Assembly (NCBI GenBank): GCA_964520055.1
Contig: CAZFME010000115.1
Location: forward strand, 1-7,037
DNA from: DUNY01 sp964520055
GTDB lineage: Bacteria > Bacillota > Thermosediminibacteria > Thermosediminibacterales > Tepidanaerobacteraceae
Length of the DNA stretch: 7,037 nucleotides
Direction: 5' to 3'
Part shown: positions 1 to 4,604 of the stretch, piece by piece
How the letters are laid out: each line of letters starts with the position of its first letter
Position numbering within the stretch: position 1 is the first letter of the stretch
Translations under genes and position numbers: made by a program
Notes under the pieces: generated by a model
Databases searched by the model: none
What the model was told of the DNA's origin: nothing
Seen by the model: only the letters and a program-made list of their open reading frames with translations

Positions 1-147
1 AATTTTGTTCAGAACCATATATTTTTTTGAATATTTTGTACCTGTCCCTAAATATTCACGAATGTTTATAGTTGTCCCTGAAGCAATGTCCGTTGTTTTT
101 GAGGGCTTATTTGTTATGCCTTTTTGTGGTATAGGAAATCCACTCCC
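1..147 (-). other. Gene-free left edge; open frame continuing after the toxin stop
   Basis: No gene with its own start can be supported here. On the minus strand the frame of the toxin gene stays open after its TGA stop all the way to the window edge (about 49 codons, beginning GSGFPIPQKG and containing INIREYLGTG), but there is no start codon with a ribosome site in it. It could be the remains of a longer ancestral reading frame or chance. Two similar tracts, AGGGACAACTATAAACATTC and AGGGACAGGTACAAAATATT, lie on the minus strand about 30 bp apart and resemble halves of the GGGGAC-type palindromes common in Clostridia. Confidence 0.3.
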
Positions 148-396
148 TCAATCCTTGTAAACATCTCCTCTTGTATCTATTTTAATAATTTTTATAGTTT
201 GTTCATCTTCATACATATATATAATTCTATATTTACCAATCCTCAATCTAAATAATGAAGAAATTTCGTTTCCCACAAGCCTTTTTATATCTCCTAGTGG
301 AATCTTATCAATGGCATTTATGATTCGCATTGAGGTCTTATAATCATACTTTTCCAATGATTTTTTTGCTTTCTTTGAATAAATAACCTTATTCAT
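148..396 (-). CDS. RelE/ParE-family type II toxin
   Basis: This is an 82-residue protein of the usual size for RelE/ParE toxins, which are either ribosome-dependent mRNA interferases or gyrase poisons. Visible hallmarks are the basic N-terminal helix (SKKAKKSLEKYD), the central strand pattern LFRLRIGKYRIIY at residues 48-60, and the C-terminal strand IKIDTRGDVYKD, which is the usual end of the fold. I chose the ATG at 396 rather than the upstream TTG at 411 because GAGG lies 9 bases before it. The start overlaps the antitoxin stop by 8 bases, as expected for a translationally coupled antitoxin-toxin pair. The sequence alone does not tell whether the target is mRNA or gyrase, though the RIGKYRIIY and DTRGDVY patterns fit the RelE side better. 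The frame is intact. Confidence 0.85.
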   Translation of the reverse strand: MNKVIYSKKAKKSLEKYDYKTSMRIINAIDKIPLGDIKRLVGNEISSLFRLRIGKYRIIYMYEDEQTIKIIKIDTRGDVYKD

Positions 397-610
397 CTTT
401 TTTGTCCTCAATTGACTTTTTTATCTCTTCCGAACTATACCATTGATTTTCTTCTAATATATTTAATACATCTATTTCATCCTCAGGTTCAAGTATTAAT
501 ATAGGCTCTTCCTCTTCTTTTATAAACTTTATAAAGCTGATAACCTTTCCCATTTTTTCTTCTGGCAAATCCTCAACTAGTTCTAATATTAGTTTCTTTG
601 AGATGGCCAT
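389..610 (-). CDS. Antitoxin of the RelE/ParE-type pair
   Basis: This 73-residue acidic protein is encoded directly before the toxin and overlaps it by 8 bases, so it is most likely the cognate antitoxin that binds and neutralises it and represses the operon. The N-terminal half (MAISKKLILELVEDLPEEKM, then GKVISFIKFIKEEEE) reads as two helices with a 'LPEEK' turn, a pattern seen in many small Firmicute antitoxins. The C-terminal part (NILEENQWYSSEEIKKSIED) is a charged tail likely to wrap the toxin. A Phd/RHH-type DNA-binding domain is not obvious. The ATG at 610 is preferred over an in-frame GTG at 619 because the AGGAG ribosome site (623-619) overlaps that GTG and sits 8 bases before the ATG. 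The assignment rests mainly on size, charge and context. Confidence 0.75.
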   Translation of the reverse strand: MAISKKLILELVEDLPEEKMGKVISFIKFIKEEEEPILILEPEDEIDVLNILEENQWYSSEEIKKSIEDKKDE

Positions 611-647
611 ATTAACCACTCCTTTGATCTATATGAATCTTCTTTAT

Positions 648-656
648 ATTATATCA
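648..656 (-). promoter_or_regulatory. Extended -10 promoter of the toxin-antitoxin operon
   Basis: On the minus strand, TGA-TATAAT at 656-648 is an extended -10 box (TGnTATAAT) placed about 25 bases before the AGGAG ribosome site of the antitoxin. The expected -35 position carries no good TTGACA match, which is usual for extended -10 promoters. Confidence 0.55.
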
Positions 657-694
657 TAAACTCATAACCACTACACTATTTCTCAATGTTAATT

Positions 695-1300
695 TTATTT
701 ATTAAATGAATGAATAAAAGGAGACGGGTCCGCTGTCTTTGGCATCTGAAGCTGTTTCGTAACTGAGATGTCGTCCATGGTGTCGTAAGTTCTAACGGTA
801 GGAGCTAAAGCAAGGTTATTGTCCGGAGAAAAGGGGCCAGGCCGGTACAAAGTATCTCCCTGCTCAATATCATACGGGGTGTATAAAGTGAAAATACAAT
901 GCTCATAATTATTTTCTAAATCTACAAAAGCCGTTTTAACGTTATCAAGATAAGAATATCTTGAGGCATTGATAAATTTCGGGTCAATTAGGTTTTTTAT
1001 ACTAATGTAATTATCTTGATGAACATGATATTTTACTTGTATATATTCTTTTGTTATTTCACGGTTCCCATTAAAAAAAATAGGTTTTTTATATTCTACT
1101 ACAATATCATCAAAGCCTTTTTGCTCATCATATTCATAATATACACTTTTTATATTAAATTGTCCGGCTAGCATTTGATTAATGTACATCCATAAAACTA
1201 AACGCTGATATTCATGCCCACTTTCTTGAGCAACAATTTGCTTACCCAGTAAATACACCTCCCTCCTGTTCTTAAATAAAAACACTGCTTTTTTATTCAT
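695..1300 (-). CDS. Truncated Cap4/DUF4297-like dsDNA nuclease domain protein
   Basis: The first 150 residues resemble the N-terminal nuclease domain of Cap4 (DUF4297), the DNA-cutting effector of some CBASS and related defence systems. Visible signs are the helix ESGHEYQRLVLWMYINQML (27-44), then YEYDEQKGFDDIVVEY (55-70) and YIQVKYHV (86-93), giving a PD-(D/E)XK-like set of Asp64/65, Gln88 and Lys90, followed by LIDPKFINAS. Full Cap4-like proteins are considerably longer and carry a C-terminal sensor domain; here homology stops near residue 151, where a GC-rich unrelated tail begins, so the gene is probably a 3'-truncated relic. The ATG at 1300 gives the outer limit but has no ribosome site and sits on a TTGACA. 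A strong AGGAGGGAGGTG at 1267-1256 suggests true initiation near a CTG at 1249 (LGKQIVAQESG). No CD-NTase partner is visible in the window. Family membership is inferred from pattern only. Confidence 0.55.
   Translation of the reverse strand: MNKKAVFLFKNRREVYLLGKQIVAQESGHEYQRLVLWMYINQMLAGQFNIKSVYYEYDEQKGFDDIVVEYKKPIFFNGNREITKEYIQVKYHVHQDNYISIKNLIDPKFINASRYSYLDNVKTAFVDLENNYEHCIFTLYTPYDIEQGDTLYRPGPFSPDNNLALAPTVRTYDTMDDISVTKQLQMPKTADPSPFIHSFNK
720..737. repeat. Degenerate GGRGAC-N9-GTC palindromic element (copy 1)
   Basis: GGAGAC, nine bases, then GTC. This matches the general layout of the GGGGAC-N9-GTCCCC dyads that are scattered through many Clostridia genomes, in a decayed form. A second copy is at 5652-5669. 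It lies at the 3' end of the truncated nuclease gene, inside the GC-rich patch. Confidence 0.3.
721..850. other. GC-rich patch of foreign composition
   Basis: By direct count 67 of 130 bases are G or C (about 52%), while the surrounding sequence is visibly far more AT-rich. It encodes the last 50 or so codons of the truncated nuclease frame, which no longer resemble that family. I do not recognise a protein or RNA in any frame. It is best read as a separate inserted or recombined piece that joined and ended the nuclease gene. Confidence 0.5.
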
Positions 1301-1311
1301 TTGTCAAGCTT

Positions 1312-1475
1312 TAGCACTAGACACTGTACCCCTCATCATGGACATGATAAAAGTCCAGCACTTACATCCTTAGATAGCTCCTCCAAGTCTTGAAGTAAGG
1401 TGGATTACAATTCCTTTGACCATCTGAAATAACTGCCACAGAATCTTTTTCATATGTGTAAATACATTTTAATTA
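1312..1475 (-). pseudogene. Possible DDE transposase relic
   Basis: One minus-strand frame reads YEKDSVAVISDGQRN, then PPYFKTW, a stop, and VLDFYHVHDEGYSV. The combination 'ISDG ... YF ... VLDFYH' resembles the central catalytic region of ISKra4/ISLre2-type transposases, in which a DG motif is followed about 15-20 residues later by an LD(F/W)YH motif. The piece has an internal stop and no start or ends, so it would be a fragment. The match is short and the family assignment is uncertain. Confidence 0.3.
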
Positions 1476-1497
1476 TATCAGTATCGTAAATAGATGT

Positions 1498-1545
1498 CTA
1501 CTATATATCGTGGTAGGTATAGCTGTTTTCCACTATATATAGTTT
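1498..1545. promoter_or_regulatory. Pair of NrdR-box-like sites
   Basis: Two 16-bp sites at 1498-1513 and 1530-1545 share the core CTATATATCG / CTATATATAG and match the NrdR box consensus aCACwATATATwGTGt at about 12 and 14 of 16 positions. They are separated by 16 bp, so 32 bp from core to core, which is three helical turns and the known spacing of paired NrdR boxes in front of ribonucleotide reductase genes. Seen another way, ACTATATATCGTGG and CCACTATATATAGT form a 14-bp inverted repeat with one mismatch. No nrd gene is visible on either side. Confidence 0.4.
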
Positions 1546-1774
1546 AATAATATATTTTATTTTCATGATGTTTGCAATCTATAGGAAAAGTTTTTTGTTT
1601 TTCTAGGATTTTATTTATTTTTAGATCACAAGCCTTTTCATACTTACCTTCAACGGTTCAAGCTATGAGTAATTTGTACCCGGCCCTATTATTCCCCTAT
1701 TTGTATTTTCAATTTTAAAAAAATCTATTGTTGCTAACTAGAAACAGGAAAGACCTGATTCATATATATGGATA

Positions 1775-2119
1775 TTAAATAATTTTCCTACTTTCAAAAT
1801 ACAATTTTTTAGCTTCAATTAAACACAGCTCATTAATGCCTTCTTTACTTTGAACATGTATGTTTTGAAACTCATCATCAATCCACCCACATACAGGACA
1901 CTTTTTGTGGATGGAATCTATAGGAATAGTAAATTCACCACAGCAGCAGCATTTTTTATATAACATAGGAATTCTGTCATCCTTTTCTTCTTTAGCATTT
2001 GCTTTATCTCTTGCAATTTCTGCCTTTCTAATAATTTCCTCTACCTCTATCCTATCTTTGTGTTGCTCAATAGTCACTTGCCTAATATTTGCTCCTGACT
2101 CCATACCCCGGCCTCCCAT
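1775..2119 (-). CDS. MGGRG-start protein with a C-terminal CPCC-type zinc ribbon
   Basis: This 114-residue protein has three parts. The N-terminus is MGGRGMESG, matching the short MGGRGxxSG signature found at the start of many Firmicute phage and mobile-element proteins. Residues 18-48 are a highly charged helix. Residues 51-108 match the Cys-rich CPCC family: Cys57-60 (CCCCGEF) and Cys74/Cys77 (CPVCGWIDDEFQ) can form a zinc ribbon, followed by the typical NELCLIEAKKLYFE tail of that family. Its function is unknown; no enzyme motif is seen. The ATG is one base after the stop of the DUF4417 gene and has a GGAGG ribosome site 7 bases upstream, so the two are surely co-transcribed. Four consecutive Cys instead of the usual C-P-C-C is a variation. 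Confidence 0.75.
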   Translation of the reverse strand: MGGRGMESGANIRQVTIEQHKDRIEVEEIIRKAEIARDKANAKEEKDDRIPMLYKKCCCCGEFTIPIDSIHKKCPVCGWIDDEFQNIHVQSKEGINELCLIEAKKLYFESRKII

Positions 2120-2120
2120 T

Positions 2121-2741
2121 TTAGCACCTCCCTGCCTTTGATAAATATTCTATTGATATGATGTCACCTTCCATTTCACCAAAAGGTTTACCATAGCAAT
2201 AAATTAGTTTCGGTTTAATTATTTCCACCATTACTTTATATCCTTTCATAAATAACTCCTTTTTCCTTCGTACTCCAAGTGTTGATATCGCAACTATCGA
2301 ACCTTCTTCAACTCCTAAGAAAGAAAAATCGTAGCTTCTTTCATCACCCCAAGTAATGGTAGGAATTACGGCCTTTAACCCTTTATCCTGCCAATATGCG
2401 CCACACCATCGACTTTTGAAAATACTATGTATCTGTATAGCTAATGGCATATCCGTAAATAAACTGAAATCCGGCGTTAAAACAGCTTCAAACTTTGCTA
2501 GCATTTTATAATATTTTTTTGATGAATTATAGACTTTATCAAATTTACTATCATCGATAAAAAAATGGATTGATTTATCTACAGTTCCTCTCTTTTTGGT
2601 ACCAATTTGATCAAATCCTATAAATTTTAATTTTTTATTTACTACATCACATTTCTTAACAGTAGGTATCCCAAAAACATTATTAGATTCAAATTGATTT
2701 CTAAGTAATTTTTGATCTTGTCTAGCTTCTTTGCTTGTCAT
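2121..2741 (-). CDS. DUF4417 domain protein
   Basis: This 206-residue protein covers the whole DUF4417 family length. The recognisable stretches are FKSRWCGAYWQDKGLKAVIP (108-127), TITWGDERSYDFSF (128-141), GSIVAISTLGV (147-157), FMKGYKVMVEIIKPK (164-178) and CYGKPFGEMEGDIISI (182-197). The family is common in phages and integrative elements of Firmicutes and has no established biochemical role to my knowledge. The ATG has a GGGGAGGG ribosome site 5 bases upstream. The gene lies 60 bp after immA-like and one base before the MGGRG/CPCC gene, with a copy of the XRE-gene operator 26 bases before its start. This suggests it is the regulated cargo of the XRE/ImmA pair. The frame is complete. Confidence 0.8.
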   Translation of the reverse strand: MTSKEARQDQKLLRNQFESNNVFGIPTVKKCDVVNKKLKFIGFDQIGTKKRGTVDKSIHFFIDDSKFDKVYNSSKKYYKMLAKFEAVLTPDFSLFTDMPLAIQIHSIFKSRWCGAYWQDKGLKAVIPTITWGDERSYDFSFLGVEEGSIVAISTLGVRRKKELFMKGYKVMVEIIKPKLIYCYGKPFGEMEGDIISIEYLSKAGRC

Positions 2742-2766
2742 AATATCCCTCCCCGGTCGCGTGTTG

Positions 2767-2786
2767 TGTTGATTCTCAACTCAACA
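2767..2786. promoter_or_regulatory. Second XRE operator, TGTTGA-N8-TCAACA
   Basis: This perfect inverted repeat has the same half-sites and the same 8-bp spacer as the site over the XRE promoter (3815-3834), while the spacers differ in sequence. It sits in the 60-bp gap between the protease gene and the DUF4417 gene. A TAATAAT (-10-like) lies next to it at 2792-2786 on the minus strand, but no good -35 is seen, so the site could control an internal promoter or block read-through. Confidence 0.6.
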
Positions 2787-2801
2787 TTATTAATAAAAAA
2801 T

Positions 2802-3452
2802 TTAGCAGAATTTTAATTGCCCTGCCGCTTCATCTTTAGAGAGGTATATTTTGCTTTTTTCTATATACAATAGTCCCAAACTTTTAATCCTATTAGTTAA
2901 AGCTGAAATTGATACTTCGAAATCATCTGCCATTTTATAAAGTTCCGGAAATGTAACAAATCCTTTTTGCTTCAATTCGTTTACAGCATTCGATATAACT
3001 TCTTTAGGCATTAATATTGATGCAGCAAACATATCTGCCTGCACTTCTTTCGGCGGACGTTTAACCATATTTCGACAATGGAAAACTTCTGAAGATAAAA
3101 ACGTCATCTGCTCATATTCTTTCTGTTCTGTAACATGAAGTACCCAATGCCCCAATTCATGTGCTTTTGAAAAGTTCATAGTTCCCATCTTCTTTTTAAA
3201 TAAATCCTTTTTTGACTCATTCATTATTATCAATTTATCAGCCGGTTTTATAGCTGCTAATATTATTCCATTTGCATCTAGACTGTCAATATCTTCCCAT
3301 ACCATTTCTAAATCATAAACGAACTCAATAATATAATCAATATCAACTTTTTCAATGTGTCCATTCCACGAAGTAGGAATATCAGATTTTTTCAAAACTT
3401 GAGTTGTAATAAATTCCATATCTTTTTGAGAAATGTATTCATAATCAAGCAT
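2802..3452 (-). CDS. ImmA/IrrE-family metallo-endopeptidase
   Basis: This zinc protease is of the type that cleaves or inactivates a partner XRE repressor, as ImmA does to ImmR in ICEBs1 and IrrE/PprI does to DdrO. The HELGH zinc motif lies at residues 101-105 counted from the ATG at 3461, within FSKAHELGHWVLH. The downstream Glu of KEVQADMFAASILMP (about residue 139) supplies the third metal ligand. The C-terminal part (about 150-210) is a small helical domain. Two starts compete: ATG 3461 forms an ATGA overlap with the XRE stop but lies almost on GAGGA, while ATG 3452 has GAGGA 9 bases upstream and is preferred here. The catalytic residues are all present. Direct coupling to the XRE gene supports the repressor-protease pairing. 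Confidence 0.88.
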   Translation of the reverse strand: MLDYEYISQKDMEFITTQVLKKSDIPTSWNGHIEKVDIDYIIEFVYDLEMVWEDIDSLDANGIILAAIKPADKLIIMNESKKDLFKKKMGTMNFSKAHELGHWVLHVTEQKEYEQMTFLSSEVFHCRNMVKRPPKEVQADMFAASILMPKEVISNAVNELKQKGFVTFPELYKMADDFEVSISALTNRIKSLGLLYIEKSKIYLSKDEAAGQLKFC

Positions 3453-3457
3453 AACAA

Positions 3458-3787
3458 TCATTCCTCAATAATATTTTTTATTCTTTCTTTTTGTTCCTCA
3501 GTTAAATACTGATATTTTCTAAACAATATATTTGCAGCAGTATCTTCTTCAATTATCGAATTTTTAAATTCAGTTGGAACTTTCTTAGCTAATATAAACA
3601 ACTCATTAGAATCTATTTCAAGTACTTTGGCAATTTTATTTATAACCGACTCTGAAGGCGGTTCCAATGCACCTGTCTCGATTTTGCTTATATATGAAAA
3701 ATCTACATCAATCATTTTAGCTAAATCTCTCTGAGTTATACGCTTTTCTTTTCTAGCATCTCTTATCATCTGGCCAAAAGTCTTCAT
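3458..3787 (-). CDS. XRE-family HTH transcriptional repressor
   Basis: This 109-residue regulator has an N-terminal helix-turn-helix (about residues 5-60: GQMIRDARKEKRITQRDLAK, then SYISKIETGALEPPSE) and a short C-terminal part ending LTEEQKERIKNIIEE, similar to ImmR and other phage/ICE repressors. The ATG has AAAGGTGATC just upstream. It is the first gene of the four-gene unit and has a near-perfect promoter overlapped by its likely operator, so it probably represses itself. The ATGA/TGA overlap with the protease gene implies translational coupling. Its likely targets, from the repeated operator, are its own promoter and the DUF4417 gene. It is intact. Confidence 0.9.
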   Translation of the reverse strand: MKTFGQMIRDARKEKRITQRDLAKMIDVDFSYISKIETGALEPPSESVINKIAKVLEIDSNELFILAKKVPTEFKNSIIEEDTAANILFRKYQYLTEEQKERIKNIIEE

Positions 3788-3803
3788 ATGATCACCTTTT
3801 AAT

Positions 3804-3832
3804 ATTATATTTTATGTTGAGTTAAATGTCAA
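3804..3832 (-). promoter_or_regulatory. Consensus promoter of the XRE-ImmA operon
   Basis: On the minus strand TTGACA (3832-3827), a 17-bp spacer, and TATAAT (3809-3804) make an exact sigma-A-type consensus promoter about 20 bases before the XRE start codon. A strong promoter covered by an operator is what is expected for an autorepressed regulator. Confidence 0.85.
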
Positions 3833-3835
3833 CAT
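3814..3835. promoter_or_regulatory. First XRE operator over the -35 and spacer
   Basis: ATGTTGA, eight bases (GTTAAATG), TCAACAT: a perfect 7-bp-arm inverted repeat covering the -35 box and most of the spacer of the XRE promoter. Its six-base half-sites and spacer length are identical to the site at 2767-2786. Confidence 0.7.
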
Positions 3836-3888
3836 ATTGTTGTGCAGCCTGCCGATGCCTGCTACAAAGATATATAGAATGAAGTTTT

Positions 3889-4074
3889 TTACAGCCATAC
3901 TCCTATATATGTCTGCGTCTTATTCTTTATATTAAATATTTCAGCGTATTCGAATAGATTTCTCACATTTTTCTTTGAATCTTTTATATAACGCTTTATT
4001 GCATTGCTAAATACTTCTTTCTCAAGCTTATTCTCATAGCGAAGAACGTCGCATATTGTGCGAATTTTTATCAC
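3889..4074 (-). pseudogene. C-terminal relic of a second AbiEi antitoxin
   Basis: The frame encodes RTICDVLRYENKLEKEVFSN, then AIKRYIKDSKKN, FEYAEIFNIKNK and a short end. This lines up with the C-terminal 57 residues of the intact AbiEi in this window (ERTICDIVRNRNN..., AIKRYLDSKGKN, LRYAKELDVQN), with roughly a third to two fifths of positions identical. The winged-helix half and most of the middle domain are missing, and the frame upstream runs into sequence of another origin. A GTG at 4074 with AAGGA four bases upstream could start translation, but a functional antitoxin is not expected. The modest similarity says it is an independent AbiEi lineage, not a recent duplicate. Confidence 0.7.
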
Positions 4075-4200
4075 AGCATCCTTGTCCCTAGTATATGTTC
4101 CGGCAAATACTCTGCAGGATTGTGACTAGCTATTGTAACTAGCTGTCACTACTATTCCTGAACTACAGTTAAATATCTTTGACATCTTCCCCTTAACATA
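4071..4200 (-). pseudogene. Relic of a phosphohexomutase active-site region
   Basis: The minus strand reads KIFNCSSGIVVTAS in one frame. After a 13-bp tandem duplication, a second frame reads SHNPAEY (4127-4107). Removing one duplicate copy restores GIVVTASHNPAEY, the phosphoserine loop signature (TASHNP) of phosphoglucomutase/phosphomannomutase enzymes. Only this small piece remains, joined to the AbiEi relic on its left. The match is short but the motif is very specific. Confidence 0.55.
4119..4144. repeat. 13-bp tandem duplication in the mutase relic
   Basis: ATTGTGACTAGCT is followed directly by ATTGTAACTAGCT, with one base different. The duplication is not a multiple of three and shifts the frame exactly inside the TASHNP-coding sequence. 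Confidence 0.75.
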
Positions 4201-4205
4201 AAGAA

Positions 4206-4221
4206 ACCTCGGAAACGAGGT
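4206..4221 (-). terminator. Hairpin terminator after the rpn-like gene
   Basis: ACCTCG, a 4-base loop, CGAGGT: a perfect 6-bp stem. On the minus strand it is followed by TTCTTTATGTT, a moderate T-rich tail. It lies about 115 bases after the stop of the Rpn gene. The T tract is interrupted, so efficiency may be partial. Confidence 0.45.
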
Positions 4222-4337
4222 CCAAGGTTCTATTGTCAATTTCTTCTGTATTATTTCTCCGAAGATTTTTAATGCATGATAGGCGAAACTTTATACTTTA
4301 TTTAAATTCTTGTAATGGGATTATTTGGGAATATAGG

Positions 4338-4604
4338 TCAGTTAATGTATTTTTTAACATCTTCCAAACTTTTATATTCCAAGATATCCTCAATTATGAT
4401 TTCTAAAGTTACGATGTCTAATTTGGATATTCTTGTCTTAAATTCCGCTGGTAAAGTTCCAAATTTTCTAGTTAATAATTTTATCGTAGCCTTTACCAGG
4501 GCTTCTTCTCTTCCTTTCTCTATTCCTTCTGCTCTTCCTTTTTCTATTCCTTCTGCTCTTCCTTTTTCTATTCCTTCTGCTCTAAGCTGTTCAGCTAAAG
4601 TCAT
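4338..4604 (-). CDS. Possible internal product of rpn (C-terminal 88 residues)
   Basis: Inside the Rpn gene an ATG at 4604 (Met255) is preceded by GGGAGTGAGG with GAGG 5 bases away, an unusually good ribosome site for an internal position. The predicted product starts MTLAEQLRAEGIEKG and contains the EGIEKG repeats and the C-terminal helical domain without the nuclease domain. Published work on E. coli rpn genes describes an in-frame short protein from such an internal start that inhibits the full-length toxic nuclease; the position here, just before the repeats, fits that model. It is inferred, not shown. Confidence 0.4.
   Translation of the reverse strand: MTLAEQLRAEGIEKGRAEGIEKGRAEGIEKGREEALVKATIKLLTRKFGTLPAEFKTRISKLDIVTLEIIIEDILEYKSLEDVKKYIN

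Larger units (their letters stand above)
1301..1774. other. 474-bp gene-free region with relics
   Basis: No intact gene is present. It holds a possible transposase relic (1312-1475), a pair of NrdR-box-like sites (1498-1545), and around 1550-1660 a short open minus frame (EGKYEKACDLKINKILEKQK and onward) with no start or recognisable match. The far right (1740-1775), just after the CPCC gene, has a weak CAGG-N5-CCTG hairpin followed by TTTC on the minus strand, too weak to call a terminator with confidence. Confidence 0.5.

Noticed and set aside
1378..1461. 27-codon minus-strand frame beginning MKKILWQLFQMVKG
   Set aside because: It has no ribosome site and overlaps, in another frame, the transposase-like relic, which explains the sequence better.
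1750..1775. Terminator after the CPCC gene (CAGG-N5-CCTG and the CATATATATG palindrome)
   Set aside because: The stem is only 4 bp and the AT palindrome has no following T-run.
1905..2141. Plus-strand open frame of 78 codons
   Set aside because: It is the antisense shadow of the CPCC gene, with hydrophobic low-complexity residues and no ribosome site.
4122..4149. Imperfect hairpin GTGAC-TAGCT ... AGCT-GTCAC
   Set aside because: It is explained by the 13-bp tandem duplication of a sequence containing the palindrome CTAG; no regulatory role is needed.
4510..4581. Tandem repeats as a possible CRISPR array
   Set aside because: The units are contiguous with no spacers and encode a repeated peptide in frame.
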